DNA from: Bacteroidota bacterium
GTDB lineage: Bacteria > Bacteroidota > Bacteroidia > Chitinophagales > LD1
Direction of reading: 5' to 3'
Assembly (NCBI GenBank): GCA_016722375.1
Contig: JADKJG010000002.1
Span: forward strand, 352,398 to 416,397
DNA: 64,000 bases
Part shown: in pieces, positions 8,480 through 17,441 of the stretch
Position numbering within the stretch: the first letter of the stretch is position 1
Layout of the letters: the number at the start of each line of letters is the position of its first letter
Position numbers and translations under genes: made by a program
The notes under the pieces: generated by a model
Seen by the model: the letters and a program-made list of their open reading frames with translations, nothing else
What the model was told of the DNA's origin: nothing
The model's database searches: none

Positions 8480-9400
8480 GTGAATAAACTTCAGGCCTGG
8501 CTCCATGCCTTTCGGCTCAGAACCCTTCCGCTTGCTTTTTCATCTATCATCACCGGTTCTTCGTTGGCTTTTGTTGCCGTGCGCAATCAATTTAATTACA
8601 CCGTCTTTGCTCTTTGCCTGCTCACCACGCTGGCCTTGCAGGTTCTTTCAAACTTGGCCAATGATTATGGCGACAGCGAAAAAGGGACAGATAACGATGA
8701 GCGCGTGGGCCCTAAACGCGCCGTGCAGGCCGGGCTATTGACCGCCAGCGAAATTAAAACAGGGATAGTATTTTGTTCTCTCTTTTCGCTTGCCGCCGGA
8801 TTCTATTTGATATATGAAGCCACCCACGAACTCCATTTCGGTTATGGTCTTTTCTTCTTGTTTCTTGGCTTGGCTGCTATTGCTGCCGCTATAAAATATA
8901 CGGTGGGGAAGAACGCTTATGGTTACAGCGGCTTGGGCGATGTGTTTGTCTTGTTGTTTTTTGGATTTGTAGGTGTTGGGGGAAGCTATTTTCTTCTGGC
9001 ACATCAATTCAATTACTCCTTGCTCCTCCCCTCTTTTGCCCTTGGTGCCTTTGCCACGGGGGTGCTGAACCTGAACAACATGCGCGACCACCTCAGCGAT
9101 GAAAAGGTGGGAAAAAGAACCCTGGTAGTGAAAATAGGTTTGGAGAAAGCAAAAGCCTACCACCGGTTGTTGATTATTCTGGGTTTCATTGCGTCCATAG
9201 CTTTTGTAATTCTCAACTTCAATTCCACCATGCAGTTTTTGTTCGTGATTACGGTTCCCTTGTTTCGTCGTCACCTGCTAAGCGTTCGAGACATCTTCGA
9301 ACCAAAAGAATTCGACCCCTTGCTGAAGCAATTGGCCATTGGCACCTTTATCTTTTCTATCCTCTTTGCGGTGGGAATGATTGTTGGTGGTGTGGAGTAG
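8480..9400 (+). CDS. menA: 1,4-dihydroxy-2-naphthoate polyprenyltransferase
   Basis: Integral membrane UbiA-family prenyltransferase of 306 residues with a GTG start. It attaches the polyprenyl chain to 1,4-dihydroxy-2-naphthoate in menaquinone synthesis. The first Asp-rich motif is NDYGDSEKGTDNDE (about residues 61-74), followed by GPKRAVQAG; the second is NMRDHLSDEKVGKRT (about 196-210). Both are typical for MenA, and about eight hydrophobic segments fill the rest. GPKRAVQAGLL right after the first motif separates MenA from UbiA and from haem farnesyltransferases. No other men genes are in the window. Confidence 0.93.
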   Translation: MNKLQAWLHAFRLRTLPLAFSSIITGSSLAFVAVRNQFNYTVFALCLLTTLALQVLSNLANDYGDSEKGTDNDERVGPKRAVQAGLLTASEIKTGIVFCSLFSLAAGFYLIYEATHELHFGYGLFFLFLGLAAIAAAIKYTVGKNAYGYSGLGDVFVLLFFGFVGVGGSYFLLAHQFNYSLLLPSFALGAFATGVLNLNNMRDHLSDEKVGKRTLVVKIGLEKAKAYHRLLIILGFIASIAFVILNFNSTMQFLFVITVPLFRRHLLSVRDIFEPKEFDPLLKQLAIGTFIFSILFAVGMIVGGVE

Positions 9401-9412
9401 TTAAAATACATT

Positions 9413-9474
9413 TCGCACGGAGGCAGGCACGGAGATTATACCTCTCGGCTGTTAGCTCCGTGTCTCTGTGCGCA
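9413..9474. repeat. Imperfect inverted repeat between convergent genes
   Basis: Left arm tCGCACGGAGGCAGGCACGGAG and right arm CTCCGTGTCTCTGTGCGCA pair with a few mismatches around a loop of about 20 bases. It sits between menA and the convergent permease gene, so it may end transcription from both sides; it also resembles the short CGCAGAG-type intergenic elements at 41766-41859. Confidence 0.45.
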
Positions 9475-9496
9475 ACATACATATCCGAGCATTGGC

Positions 9497-10804
9497 TTAT
9501 TCAAACCGAATCGCCTTGACCGGTGATATTTTGGCAACCAAGGCCGAAGGAATGAGTAATAGCAATAGCGTGACGGTCACGGTACCGAGGTTGAGAAAAA
9601 GAATCCACCACCAGTTGATGTCCACCGGCGCATAAGAAAGATAGTAGGATTCCTGCGGCAGTTTAATGAGGTGGAAATGATGCTGTGCCAAACAAATACC
9701 GATACCTAAAACATTTCCAAGAAATAGACCAAGGCCTACAATCATGGTGCTGTAGTAAATAAAGATTTTGCGAATGGAGCCATTGGCTGAACCGAGGGCT
9801 TTCAGAATGCCAATCATGTTGGTGCGTTCCAAAATCAGGATGAGCAAGGCGGTAATCATATTGATAGCAGCTACAATAATCATCAGCGTGAGAATGATGA
9901 GTTCATTCATCGTTTGCAAATCGAGCCAGTCGAATATACCGGGCATGATGCTTTTGATGGTCTGCACATCCAGTTTGGGATTGTTGATTCGAGAATAGAC
10001 TCGCTCGCCTATCTCTTCCAAAGGGTCTCTTCGGAACTCCTGAATGGTTTCATCATTCATGATTCCACCAAACATCATCAGTGCATAAGCCTTCTCGCGG
10101 CTTTTGAACAAATTCTTTTGTTGAAGAAAAACCTCAAAGCCCCCCACTGTATCCGGCCCCCAATGATTGAGTTCCTGAATCAAACCGATGTCAACAATGG
10201 CATATCGCTTATCGAATTCTTCCAAGCCGGTTTCATAGATTCCTTTTATCCTGAATGGCCTGCTGCGAATACTTTGCCCCATAAAGGATACGGTGACCTT
10301 GTCCGAAACATTCAACCGCAAGCGGTTCGCCGTGGCTTTTGAAATCAGAATCTCTTTCTGCGATTCTTCCGTACCGGTTTGTATGGAGTCTCCCTCTTTC
10401 AAATATGGCTTTAGATTGCCCCAGTCGAAATCCTTACCGACACCTTTCAGAACAATGCCTTCAAATTCATCGTTGGTTTTCAGCAAACCTCCTTTGAGGG
10501 CGATTGCTTGTATGTGTCGCGCTTCGGGAATCAAGTTCTTGTTCACATAAAAATCCTGATAGAGATAAATACCCTCGTCGTTCAACGATTTGGTGAGGCT
10601 GAATGGAACAATTTCAAGGTGTGACCAAAAACTCAGCACCTTGTTCCGTATCTCTTTCTGAAACCCGTTGACCAAGGAGGTGGCCACTATCATAGTGGCC
10701 AAACTGAGTGCTACTGCCATCACCGCAATACGGATGATGAAAGCAGAAAAGTTCTTTCGGCTGCTGAACGCTATCTTGCGGACAATGAATAATTCTATAT
10801 TCAA
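9497..10804 (-). CDS. LolE/FtsX-type ABC transporter permease
   Basis: Inner-membrane permease of 435 residues with the LolCE/FtsX layout. One membrane helix lies near residues 22-45 (ending in SLVNGFQKEI), then comes a periplasmic MacB-like core domain of about 220 residues. Three membrane helices follow after about residue 295 (TLMIIVAAINMITALLILIL; STMIVGLGLFLGNVLGI; WWILFLNLGTVTVTLLLLL), and the tail is SALVAKISPVKAIRFE. In Gram-negative bacteria this family extracts lipoproteins from the inner membrane together with the ATPase LolD, which is not in the window. The start is TTG; a TATCTTTG promoter box lies 24 bases upstream. It is divergent from the NamZ-like gene. Confidence 0.85.
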   Translation of the reverse strand: MNIELFIVRKIAFSSRKNFSAFIIRIAVMAVALSLATMIVATSLVNGFQKEIRNKVLSFWSHLEIVPFSLTKSLNDEGIYLYQDFYVNKNLIPEARHIQAIALKGGLLKTNDEFEGIVLKGVGKDFDWGNLKPYLKEGDSIQTGTEESQKEILISKATANRLRLNVSDKVTVSFMGQSIRSRPFRIKGIYETGLEEFDKRYAIVDIGLIQELNHWGPDTVGGFEVFLQQKNLFKSREKAYALMMFGGIMNDETIQEFRRDPLEEIGERVYSRINNPKLDVQTIKSIMPGIFDWLDLQTMNELIILTLMIIVAAINMITALLILILERTNMIGILKALGSANGSIRKIFIYYSTMIVGLGLFLGNVLGIGICLAQHHFHLIKLPQESYYLSYAPVDINWWWILFLNLGTVTVTLLLLLIPSALVAKISPVKAIRFE

Positions 10805-10827
10805 TGGACGGGATTTCTATTTTCGGG

Positions 10828-10835
10828 CAAAGATA
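10828..10835 (-). promoter_or_regulatory. -7 promoter box TATCTTTG
   Basis: Exact TAnnTTTG match on the minus strand, 24 bases before the start codon of the permease gene, in the 90-base divergent intergenic region. The best-placed promoter box of its type in this part of the window. Confidence 0.5.
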
Positions 10836-10894
10836 TGTTTTGGCTATTCTTACAGGGATATGAACCAACGAATCAATAAATCAAACACAAATAC

Positions 10895-12112
10895 ATGAAA
10901 CTATTTCAGTCAATCGGATTAGCTTTTCTATTCTTCTGGGTACCATCTTGCCAAGCGCAACCAAAAGAGAAGAGTATTCCTATAAGTACAGATATTCCAA
11001 ATCATACAACAATTATTTGCGGCGCTGAAAGACTGAATGAATATCTGCCGCTTATCAAAGGAAAGAACTTAGCGCTGCTGGTGAATCAAACTTCTTTGAT
11101 AGGTAAAGATCATTTGGTGGATGTGCTCCTCTCCCATCATGTTGCTATCAAAAAGATATTCGCACCGGAACACGGCTTTCGCGGAGGAGCCGATGCCGGA
11201 GAGCAGGTGAAGGACAGTATAGATGCTAAAACCCAAATACCGGTTATTTCGTTGTACGGAAACAAAAAGAAACCTTCTGCCGAAGACCTGAAGGGAATAG
11301 ATGTCGTTATTTTTGATATTCAAGATGTAGGAGTTCGATTCTATACGTTCATTTCTTCGCTTCACTATTTAATGGAAGCCTGTGCTGAAAACAACAAAGA
11401 ATTATTAGTGCTTGATCGTCCCAATCCCAACGGATGGTATGTAGATGGCCCTGTATTGAAAAAAGCATTTCAGTCCTTTGTCGGAGTTGATCCGGTTCCG
11501 GTGGTTCATGGCTTGACGGTAGGAGAATATGCCAAGATGGTCAATGGAGAAAAATGGTTGGAGAATGGCCAGCAATGTCGGATAACAATCATCCCTTGCG
11601 AAAATTATGAACACAAAATGCGCTATTCCTTGCCAGTGAAACCCTCCCCCAATCTTCCTAATGACTTATCCATTGCGCTCTATCCTTCGCTCTGCTTCTT
11701 TGAGGGAACGAATGTCAGTGTAGGCAGAGGAACAGATGCGCCTTTCCAGATATTCGGTTCACCAAAAACAAAGTTTGATGGAGCCTATGAATTTGAACCA
11801 ATCAGTAAGCCGGGCGCTAAGTCTCCGCCCTTACTGAATGAGAAGTGTTATGGTTATGATTTAAGAAATACCAAGGCTTTAGTGCAAAATGAATTTCTGT
11901 TTCATTATGTATTACAGATGTACGGACTCTATTCTGATAAAGACAATTTCTTTTTGAAAAATAACTTCTTCGACAAACTTTGCGGCAACGATATGATTCG
12001 CAAATTAATTATCGAAGGCAAAGAGGAAGCACGCATCAAAGAATCTTATCAAGCCGAACTTTTGAATTTTAAGGAGAAAAGGAAAAAATACCTTCTCTAC
12101 AAAGACTTTTAG
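10895..12112 (+). CDS. DUF1343 / NamZ-type exo-beta-N-acetylmuramidase, probable lipoprotein
   Basis: 405 residues. The N-terminus is a hydrophobic signal ending in WVPSC, a likely lipobox, so the protein is probably an exported lipoprotein. The body matches the DUF1343 family, whose characterised members (NamZ) release N-acetylmuramic acid from peptidoglycan fragments. Visible family features are ALLVNQTSLIG, FAPEHGFRGGADAGE, SLYGNKKKPS, FDIQDVGVRFYT, LDRPNPNG and FEGTNVSVGRGTDAPFQ. The acidic and histidine residues in EHGFRG and DIQDVG are likely in the active site. It overlaps nothing but runs directly into fmt (5 bases between stop and ATG), suggesting co-transcription. Confidence 0.9.
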   Translation: MKLFQSIGLAFLFFWVPSCQAQPKEKSIPISTDIPNHTTIICGAERLNEYLPLIKGKNLALLVNQTSLIGKDHLVDVLLSHHVAIKKIFAPEHGFRGGADAGEQVKDSIDAKTQIPVISLYGNKKKPSAEDLKGIDVVIFDIQDVGVRFYTFISSLHYLMEACAENNKELLVLDRPNPNGWYVDGPVLKKAFQSFVGVDPVPVVHGLTVGEYAKMVNGEKWLENGQQCRITIIPCENYEHKMRYSLPVKPSPNLPNDLSIALYPSLCFFEGTNVSVGRGTDAPFQIFGSPKTKFDGAYEFEPISKPGAKSPPLLNEKCYGYDLRNTKALVQNEFLFHYVLQMYGLYSDKDNFFLKNNFFDKLCGNDMIRKLIIEGKEEARIKESYQAELLNFKEKRKKYLLYKDF

Positions 12113-12117
12113 TGAAC

Positions 12118-13041
12118 ATGAAGAAACTGAAAATTGTTTTTATGGGTACGCCCGAGTTTGCAGTCCCTATGCTAGAAGCTTTGTTGGAATCAAGTCATGA
12201 AGTGGTGGTAGTAATTACCGCACCTGATAAGCCTGCAGGACGTGGTATGCAACTCACAGAAAGCAAGGTGAAGCAATTAGCAAAACAGAAAGGATTGATG
12301 ATTCTTCAGCCAGAGAAACTAAAGAATGAATCCTTCCTCGCCGAGTTAAAAACATTGAATGCTGATTTGTTTGTGGTAGTGGCCTTCAGGATGTTGCCGG
12401 AAGTAGTTTGGAATATGCCCCCCATAGGAACGATTAATCTTCATGCGTCTTTACTTCCCCAATATAGAGGAGCAGCACCCATCAACTGGGCGATTATTAA
12501 TGGTGAAAAGGAAACCGGCGTTACCACCTTTTTTATTCAACAGGAGATTGATACCGGCCAAATTATTTTTAAGGAAAGTATTCCTATTGGGGAAAACGAA
12601 AACGTTGGCGAGCTTTATGAGCGATTGATGCACTTGGGTGCAAAGGTGCTTCGCAAAACAGTGGATGCCATTGCAGAAGACAATTACCCGCAGATTCCAC
12701 AAGAGGACTCTACGGAGTTAAAATCTGCGCCAAAGATTTTTAAAGAGACTTGTAAGATTGATTGGAACAATTCAGCAAAAGACATTCATAACTTCATCCG
12801 TGGACTTAGCCCTTATCCGGCAGCATTTACCTTGCTGGACGGGAAGAACTTTAAAATATTTAAAGCAATTCCAGTCTATGAAAAGGTATCAGGCAAAAGT
12901 TCCGGTTCATACAGTACAGATGGCAAATCGTTTCTCCATCTATACTGTACGGGTGGTTATCTGGATATAAAGGAATGTCAAGTGGAGGGAAAAAAGAGAA
13001 TGTCGGTGCAGGAATTTTTAAGAGGAGTTAAACTGGGTTAG
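12118..13041 (+). CDS. fmt: Methionyl-tRNA formyltransferase
   Basis: Formylates initiator Met-tRNA using 10-formyltetrahydrofolate. The ATG at 12118 is preferred to a GTG two codons earlier because the protein then starts MKKLKIVFMGTPEFAVP, as usual for the family. The formyltransferase domain has the signature INLHASLLPQYRGAAPI with catalytic Asn and His, and the catalytic Asp in QQEIDTGQI. The C-terminal OB-like domain starts near FKETCKIDWN (about residue 210). At 307 residues the length is normal. It follows the NamZ-like gene closely; its usual partner def is not here. Confidence 0.97.
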   Translation: MKKLKIVFMGTPEFAVPMLEALLESSHEVVVVITAPDKPAGRGMQLTESKVKQLAKQKGLMILQPEKLKNESFLAELKTLNADLFVVVAFRMLPEVVWNMPPIGTINLHASLLPQYRGAAPINWAIINGEKETGVTTFFIQQEIDTGQIIFKESIPIGENENVGELYERLMHLGAKVLRKTVDAIAEDNYPQIPQEDSTELKSAPKIFKETCKIDWNNSAKDIHNFIRGLSPYPAAFTLLDGKNFKIFKAIPVYEKVSGKSSGSYSTDGKSFLHLYCTGGYLDIKECQVEGKKRMSVQEFLRGVKLG

Positions 13042-13112
13042 TCCTGCTTCACTTCCTATCCATTCCAACAAAAAGGCATTATAAAACCAAAAAACAACTT
13101 GAAGATATTCCT

Positions 13113-13634
13113 CTAAGGAAACTTGAGATTCATCAGGGTGTAGTCAATGTTGTTTGCCTGTCCGTGGCAACTAATACATCCCGTTCCTTTATTTGAGGCA
13201 GGTTCTGCCACCGTTTTATCGGCATTGATATCTCCCCAAATCCAACCCTTGGCATCGGCATCTTCATTGCCCGTCTGTTTATATTGAATAGCATAGCGCT
13301 GAAAAACCTTATTGGCATCATAATATTCACCAACAACCATCGCACCATCCTGAAAAGTTGTACTTGTATTCACCTTGCCTTGGGCATCCAATGATAAAGC
13401 CGCCACCACATTAAATCGGGCTCTGAAATAACTGAAAGCATGTCCACTGCCTGTACTGGTAGCCAACAAACTATCACTATTTTTATACCACTTAAATCCA
13501 GTAGTGTCTTTGGCGATGTTGTACATCTGCGCGTCAATACCGGTTATTGACGTGCTCTTGGAACAAGAACTGACAATCAAAATCAATAAAACTGAAATCC
13601 ATATCAGGGAAGCAGTCAATGTTTTGTAATTCAT
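13113..13634 (-). CDS. Cytochrome P460-like haem lipoprotein
   Basis: 173 residues beginning with a lipoprotein signal (hydrophobic stretch ending VSSCSK). The mature part has the cytochrome P460 fold features: GFKWYKNSD, a central FRARFNVV strand, GAMVVGEYYDAN, GWIWGDI, and a C-terminal c-type haem site CISCH near residue 150. P460-family proteins act in the periplasm; some oxidise hydroxylamine, but many Bacteroidota members have no known substrate, and nothing nearby points to nitrogen metabolism. Monocistronic, convergent with fmt and divergent from the MFS gene. Confidence 0.75.
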   Translation of the reverse strand: MNYKTLTASLIWISVLLILIVSSCSKSTSITGIDAQMYNIAKDTTGFKWYKNSDSLLATSTGSGHAFSYFRARFNVVAALSLDAQGKVNTSTTFQDGAMVVGEYYDANKVFQRYAIQYKQTGNEDADAKGWIWGDINADKTVAEPASNKGTGCISCHGQANNIDYTLMNLKFP

Positions 13635-13763
13635 AATTGCTTTTTAGTAGAATAAAGATATAAATTTTCGCGAAATGCAAATGTCTGTGAAAGGATTGAA
13701 GCCAACCGGTGCCTGTTCATCTAATATCTATTTGCAGACCATTTATTTAATTTTCTTCGCGCG

Positions 13764-15020
13764 GTGATCGAGAAAAGGAAGATAAGCCCCCTCACGGCTG
13801 TATTTATCACTGTATTCATAGACCTTTTGGGCATCGGCATTATGATACCCGTGTTCGCCCCCCTTATCATCGAGAACAAACATGGTATGATTCCCCCCGA
13901 AGTGAGTGAGGTAACGCGCAACATGCTCTACGGCATCCTCACCGCCACTTTTCCCTTCTTTCAATTTTTCGGTGCGCCTATTCTCGGAACACTTGCAGAT
14001 AAATTTGGCCGAAAGAAGATTCTTCAAATCTCTTTAGTCGGAACCTTTATCGGTTATGTATTGTTCGCTGTTTCTATTCACGCACAAATTCTTTGGTTAC
14101 TGTTCTTTGCGCGCGCCATACCGGGCTTCATGGGTGGAAATATTTCCATCGTTACTGCCGCATTGGCCGATATTTCTAAGCCGGAAGAAAAGGCAAAGAA
14201 CTTTGGATTGATTGGAACGGCCTTTGGCCTCGGCTTTATTCTGGGCCCATTTTTGGGTGGCATTTTATCGAGCAAAGATGTCTGCCATCTTTTTGATTAC
14301 TCCACTCCTCTTTGGTTCACTGCCTTGTTGACCTTAGTCAATATCTATTACGTCCAAAAACAATTTCCCGAAACATTCAAACCCAACTCTCCGGGAAAAA
14401 TCTCTCTAATGGCTGGCTTCCACAACCTCCGAAAAGCATTTGGATTGGTGAATATGCGCGTCATTCTACTCACCATTTTTCTTCAAGCATTTGGGTTCAG
14501 TTTCTTCATGCAGTTCAATCAAGTATATCTCATCAAAAAATTTCATTTTGAGGAAAGGGGCATCGGCATGATGTTTGGCTATATCGGCCTCTGGATCGCC
14601 ATCACGCAGGGAATCATCGTACGTAAATATGCCAGTCGTTTTGCTCCGGACAAAGTAATCCGGATTTCGCTGGCTGGCCTATCCATTGCTATCCTCGTCA
14701 TGCTCTTGCCCGACCATTGGTGGGTTTTGTTGCTCATCAATCCCTTCATCGCCATCTTCCAAGGGTTGACCCAACCCAACCAAACCAGTATTGTTTCTTC
14801 CTTAGCTTCCAGCGAAACACAGGGTGAGATTCTAGGCATTCAGCAATCCATTGCCTCAATCGCCTTCACCATTCCTCCGCTGATTGCAGGCGTCATCGTT
14901 TCCTTCGACTTCCGCCTGCCTATCATCGCCTCGGCCTTTATGACTTTGCTGGCCTGGCTCAATTTCTATTACCGCTTTGAACCCAGCAGCGGCTCGTCGG
15001 TAGAGGTGGCGGAGAAGTAG
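13764..15020 (+). CDS. MFS transporter, TetA-like (DHA1 type)
   Basis: 418-residue major facilitator with 12 hydrophobic segments and a GTG start. Family marks: FIDLLGIGIMIPVFAPL in helix 1, the loop 2-3 motif GTLADKFGRKK, the proton-translocation motif C region GLGFILGPFLGGIL, and the loop 8-9 GITQ-like segment LWIAITQGI. The closest groups are tetracycline/multidrug exporters of the DHA1 family. Substrate cannot be told from sequence; one should not infer tetracycline resistance from this alone. It stands alone, with a long non-coding repeat region downstream. Confidence 0.85.
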   Translation: MIEKRKISPLTAVFITVFIDLLGIGIMIPVFAPLIIENKHGMIPPEVSEVTRNMLYGILTATFPFFQFFGAPILGTLADKFGRKKILQISLVGTFIGYVLFAVSIHAQILWLLFFARAIPGFMGGNISIVTAALADISKPEEKAKNFGLIGTAFGLGFILGPFLGGILSSKDVCHLFDYSTPLWFTALLTLVNIYYVQKQFPETFKPNSPGKISLMAGFHNLRKAFGLVNMRVILLTIFLQAFGFSFFMQFNQVYLIKKFHFEERGIGMMFGYIGLWIAITQGIIVRKYASRFAPDKVIRISLAGLSIAILVMLLPDHWWVLLLINPFIAIFQGLTQPNQTSIVSSLASSETQGEILGIQQSIASIAFTIPPLIAGVIVSFDFRLPIIASAFMTLLAWLNFYYRFEPSSGSSVEVAEK

Positions 15021-15152
15021 ATTATGAATAGGTGACACTTTGATAGTTAACCGCTGGCATCTTTTGTATGAAAAATAGCCAAGAACTTTGACGTGGATTG
15101 GTTGAATTAAATACCGAGGAAGAGCTTTCAAAATCAGGCTCCAACTAATATA

Positions 15153-15485
15153 GAATACACCATTCCTTATATCAAATCTCTTCTCATGGAAATCAAATTG
15201 GCTCTATTTTCTATTATTTATAGGTGAATACTAATCAATTATAGTTAGCACACAATGATTTATATCTAATCCACTATTATTTATCCTTTCCTCTTTAAGA
15301 TTTATATTTTCCTTATTATCATTTTATGTTTACTTTTAGTTAATTAAATTTCCCGTTTAAATAATTATAGTTACCTAACTATTCAATATATTTGTCGTTA
15401 TTCTATTTACATCTTCATATAAAATAAATATTTTTATAGAAATTTGATTTTATAGTCTATTTTCAATCAATACTCATCCTCTATC
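15153..15485. repeat. Degenerate 21-bp-period array D, abutting the 317-aa gene
   Basis: Sixteen 21-base units in perfect register from 15153, the last one ending on the ATG at 15486-15488. No indel occurs over 336 bases. Unit position 4 is T in 16 of 16 units and position 10 is T in the last 13 of 13; most units from 15216 begin with attTat or aatTat. The sequence is very A/T-rich. Stops fall in the frame of the following gene (for example TAA at 15342-15350), so it is not a coding extension. It accounts for nearly all of the 465-base gap after the MFS gene; 15021-15152 holds nothing recognisable. Confidence 0.8.
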
Positions 15486-16439
15486 ATGACTAAAATTCCA
15501 GAAAAACTATATGACATTTCCCAGGCTGATCTCTATGCCACCCTGCATTTGTTATTGACAAACTATCGCGCCAAGCAAAGCCAGCTTGCTGCCTTCATGG
15601 GCAAATATACGATCGCCTGGGGCAATGATTTTGAGGCCGAAATAGAAGCTGCGGAGGCGCTGCCCGACCGCCAACAGCGGGGCGAAATGTCAGAAACATT
15701 GAGGCTCGAAATGCTCCCGCTTCACGAAACCTGTTTGAATCGCTGGCAGGATTTGAAACGCTACATCAGCAGTGCCTATCCCGAATACGAACTCAAGCCG
15801 AAGTTCGAGGCTGCCGGCAGTAAATATTATTCGCTTGCCGTCAATTTCAATTGGGAGGACGCCAAGACCATGCACTTGGATGCGATAAAATTTATGACGA
15901 ACCACAGCGCCGCGCTCGAAATGGGTGGCGAAAATATGCCCGCCGGTTTCCCCGCGCTCTACAACGCCGACTATCAGGCCTGGCTACAGAAATACAATCT
16001 CTTTATGCCTGCCCGCCAAACTACCCAAGCCACGGTTCAAAAAATAAATGCCAACAATGATTTGTTTCGCAAACGCGCCATGAAACTCTGTGCCGATGCT
16101 CAAGCCTGTTTCAGAAAAAACCCGGCAATAGCCCAACTGTTCGTTTGGGCCATATTGAAAAGGCTCGTCACGCCGCCCAAGGATTCCACACTCATCGTCA
16201 AGATTTTGCTCGCCGAATCTGACACCCCGGCAAGCGGTGCCCTCTTCGTGTGGACCAACAAAAAGACCAGCAAATCGAGAAAGATAACAGCAGATAAAAC
16301 CGGAGTGATTGTGCTAAAAAAAATACCGCACACTCTCTATCTCTGGCAGGTCTCTCTCGAAGGACGAGCAACGGTTTCGGGTAAAAAAAGAATTAAAACC
16401 GGCGTGCATTCCCGCCTGACGGTTCGGTTGAAGAGTTGA
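15486..16439 (+). CDS. Unknown protein with helical N-terminus and beta-sandwich-like tail (paralogue of 29312-30295)
   Basis: 317 residues, no signal peptide. Residues about 1-220 are helical; the last about 80 look like a small carboxypeptidase-regulatory-like beta sandwich (LIVKILLAESDTPASGALFVW, then KTGVIVLKKI and HSRLTVRLKS). It is clearly paralogous to 29312-30295: shared landmarks are ALPD-x-GE, a CLxxWQxLKRYI block, KPxxEAAG, GGxNMP-x-FP, and FxWAxxxR near residue 220. The family is unknown to me. Both paralogues have a 21-bp-period array upstream. The convergent gene downstream encodes an alpha-CTD protein. Confidence 0.8.
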   Translation: MTKIPEKLYDISQADLYATLHLLLTNYRAKQSQLAAFMGKYTIAWGNDFEAEIEAAEALPDRQQRGEMSETLRLEMLPLHETCLNRWQDLKRYISSAYPEYELKPKFEAAGSKYYSLAVNFNWEDAKTMHLDAIKFMTNHSAALEMGGENMPAGFPALYNADYQAWLQKYNLFMPARQTTQATVQKINANNDLFRKRAMKLCADAQACFRKNPAIAQLFVWAILKRLVTPPKDSTLIVKILLAESDTPASGALFVWTNKKTSKSRKITADKTGVIVLKKIPHTLYLWQVSLEGRATVSGKKRIKTGVHSRLTVRLKS

Positions 16440-16474
16440 CCGGTACCGGTAAGAAAATATTTTAAGGGAAAAAG

Positions 16475-17266
16475 TTATTCAGCATCAGTTGTAGGGTCAT
16501 TGCGCTCTTCCTTTAGCTTCAAATCATAATTAGAAAGAACCCACTCGATGTTTTTCAAAATCCTCTTACTACTACCGCGCATATTCAGCACATCTCTTCT
16601 GCTTAGCTGACAGATATCTTCCAAAGTCTCGATTTCATATTTTCTAAGAATAGATAATGTTAGGGATGAAAGACTGAAATGTCGAATGGGGCGATGGAAT
16701 AAACCGGGATCAGATTTATTCGGTCTTTTCGCCAAACTTAATCCGAAGCTAATAAGGAGTTCTTGGATTTCAATAACAGACTTTTTACCGAAGTTATTTA
16801 TTGCCATTAAATCTACAACACTATAGGGAACTAACTGAGCCAGCGTTTCAATTTTCATAGCCTTCAACCCATTAAAAGCGCGCACAGATATGTTGAAATC
16901 TTCCAAAGGCCGCAACAATAATTTTTCCCCTTCATCTTTATGCGGCTCCTCTCTTTTCAATTTTTCTAAAGCCTCTGCTTCTTTTGTTGTGGTATCAACA
17001 TGGCTGGCAAAGTGAGCCAACGCATACTGGATTTTATACAACATTCTATCCAATAACCGCTTGATAGTTGCAACGGTTAGGTCTAAATCCTTGGCGATAG
17101 ATTCCAAACACGCTCCGCGATGCCATGCCTGCGTCAATATGTAAACATCGCGCTCAGACAATCTAACAAATTTTATCAAGGCTGGCGTAAGCAAAATCTT
17201 TACAAACTGACGATAGTATTTCTCCTTCATCATTTCGGCATCCAGTTCTTCAAAATCCATATTCAT
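16475..17266 (-). CDS. Regulator with sigma-4-like HTH and two RNA polymerase alpha-CTD-like domains
   Basis: 263 residues. Residues about 37-82 resemble a sigma region 4/LuxR-type helix-turn-helix (LSERDVYILTQAWHRGA, then IAKDLDLTVATIKRLL). Residues about 117-178 are an RNA polymerase alpha C-terminal domain: LLRPLEDFNISVRAFNGLK and NNFGKKSVIEIQELL align with E. coli alpha (LLRPVDDLELTVRSANCLK; NLGKKSLTEIKD). The DNA-contact residues corresponding to R265, N268, G296, K298, S299 and E302 are all kept (R129, N132, G160, K162, S163, E166). A second, degenerate copy at about 193-250 has lost the R and N. There is no alpha N-terminal domain, so it is not RpoA. It probably binds A/T-rich DNA; see findings. 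Confidence 0.8.
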   Translation of the reverse strand: MNMDFEELDAEMMKEKYYRQFVKILLTPALIKFVRLSERDVYILTQAWHRGACLESIAKDLDLTVATIKRLLDRMLYKIQYALAHFASHVDTTTKEAEALEKLKREEPHKDEGEKLLLRPLEDFNISVRAFNGLKAMKIETLAQLVPYSVVDLMAINNFGKKSVIEIQELLISFGLSLAKRPNKSDPGLFHRPIRHFSLSSLTLSILRKYEIETLEDICQLSRRDVLNMRGSSKRILKNIEWVLSNYDLKLKEERNDPTTDAE

Positions 17267-17441
17267 GGGGATAAATTTTAAAAATGAAATTAGGAAGAAA
17301 ATGTAAGAAAAAGAAGAAGGGGACGGGATAGTTCATATTCCGTTCCACCTTCTATAGAATTATTTATTCGTTCTGCATCTATCAACCCACCAACATAGTC
17401 CCAGCCCAAAGCACCCACTTAATGCCCTTGCTAAACTTCGC

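Noticed and set aside
13764..15020. Tetracycline resistance gene
   Set aside because: General DHA1-family similarity does not establish the substrate, and no mobile context is seen.
15153..15485. CRISPR array
   Set aside because: There is no constant repeat separated by unique spacers; units are 21 bp, contiguous and degenerate, and no cas gene is near.
16475..17266. Calling the alpha-CTD protein RpoA
   Set aside because: The N-terminal dimerisation domain is missing, an HTH replaces it, and no ribosomal protein genes surround it.
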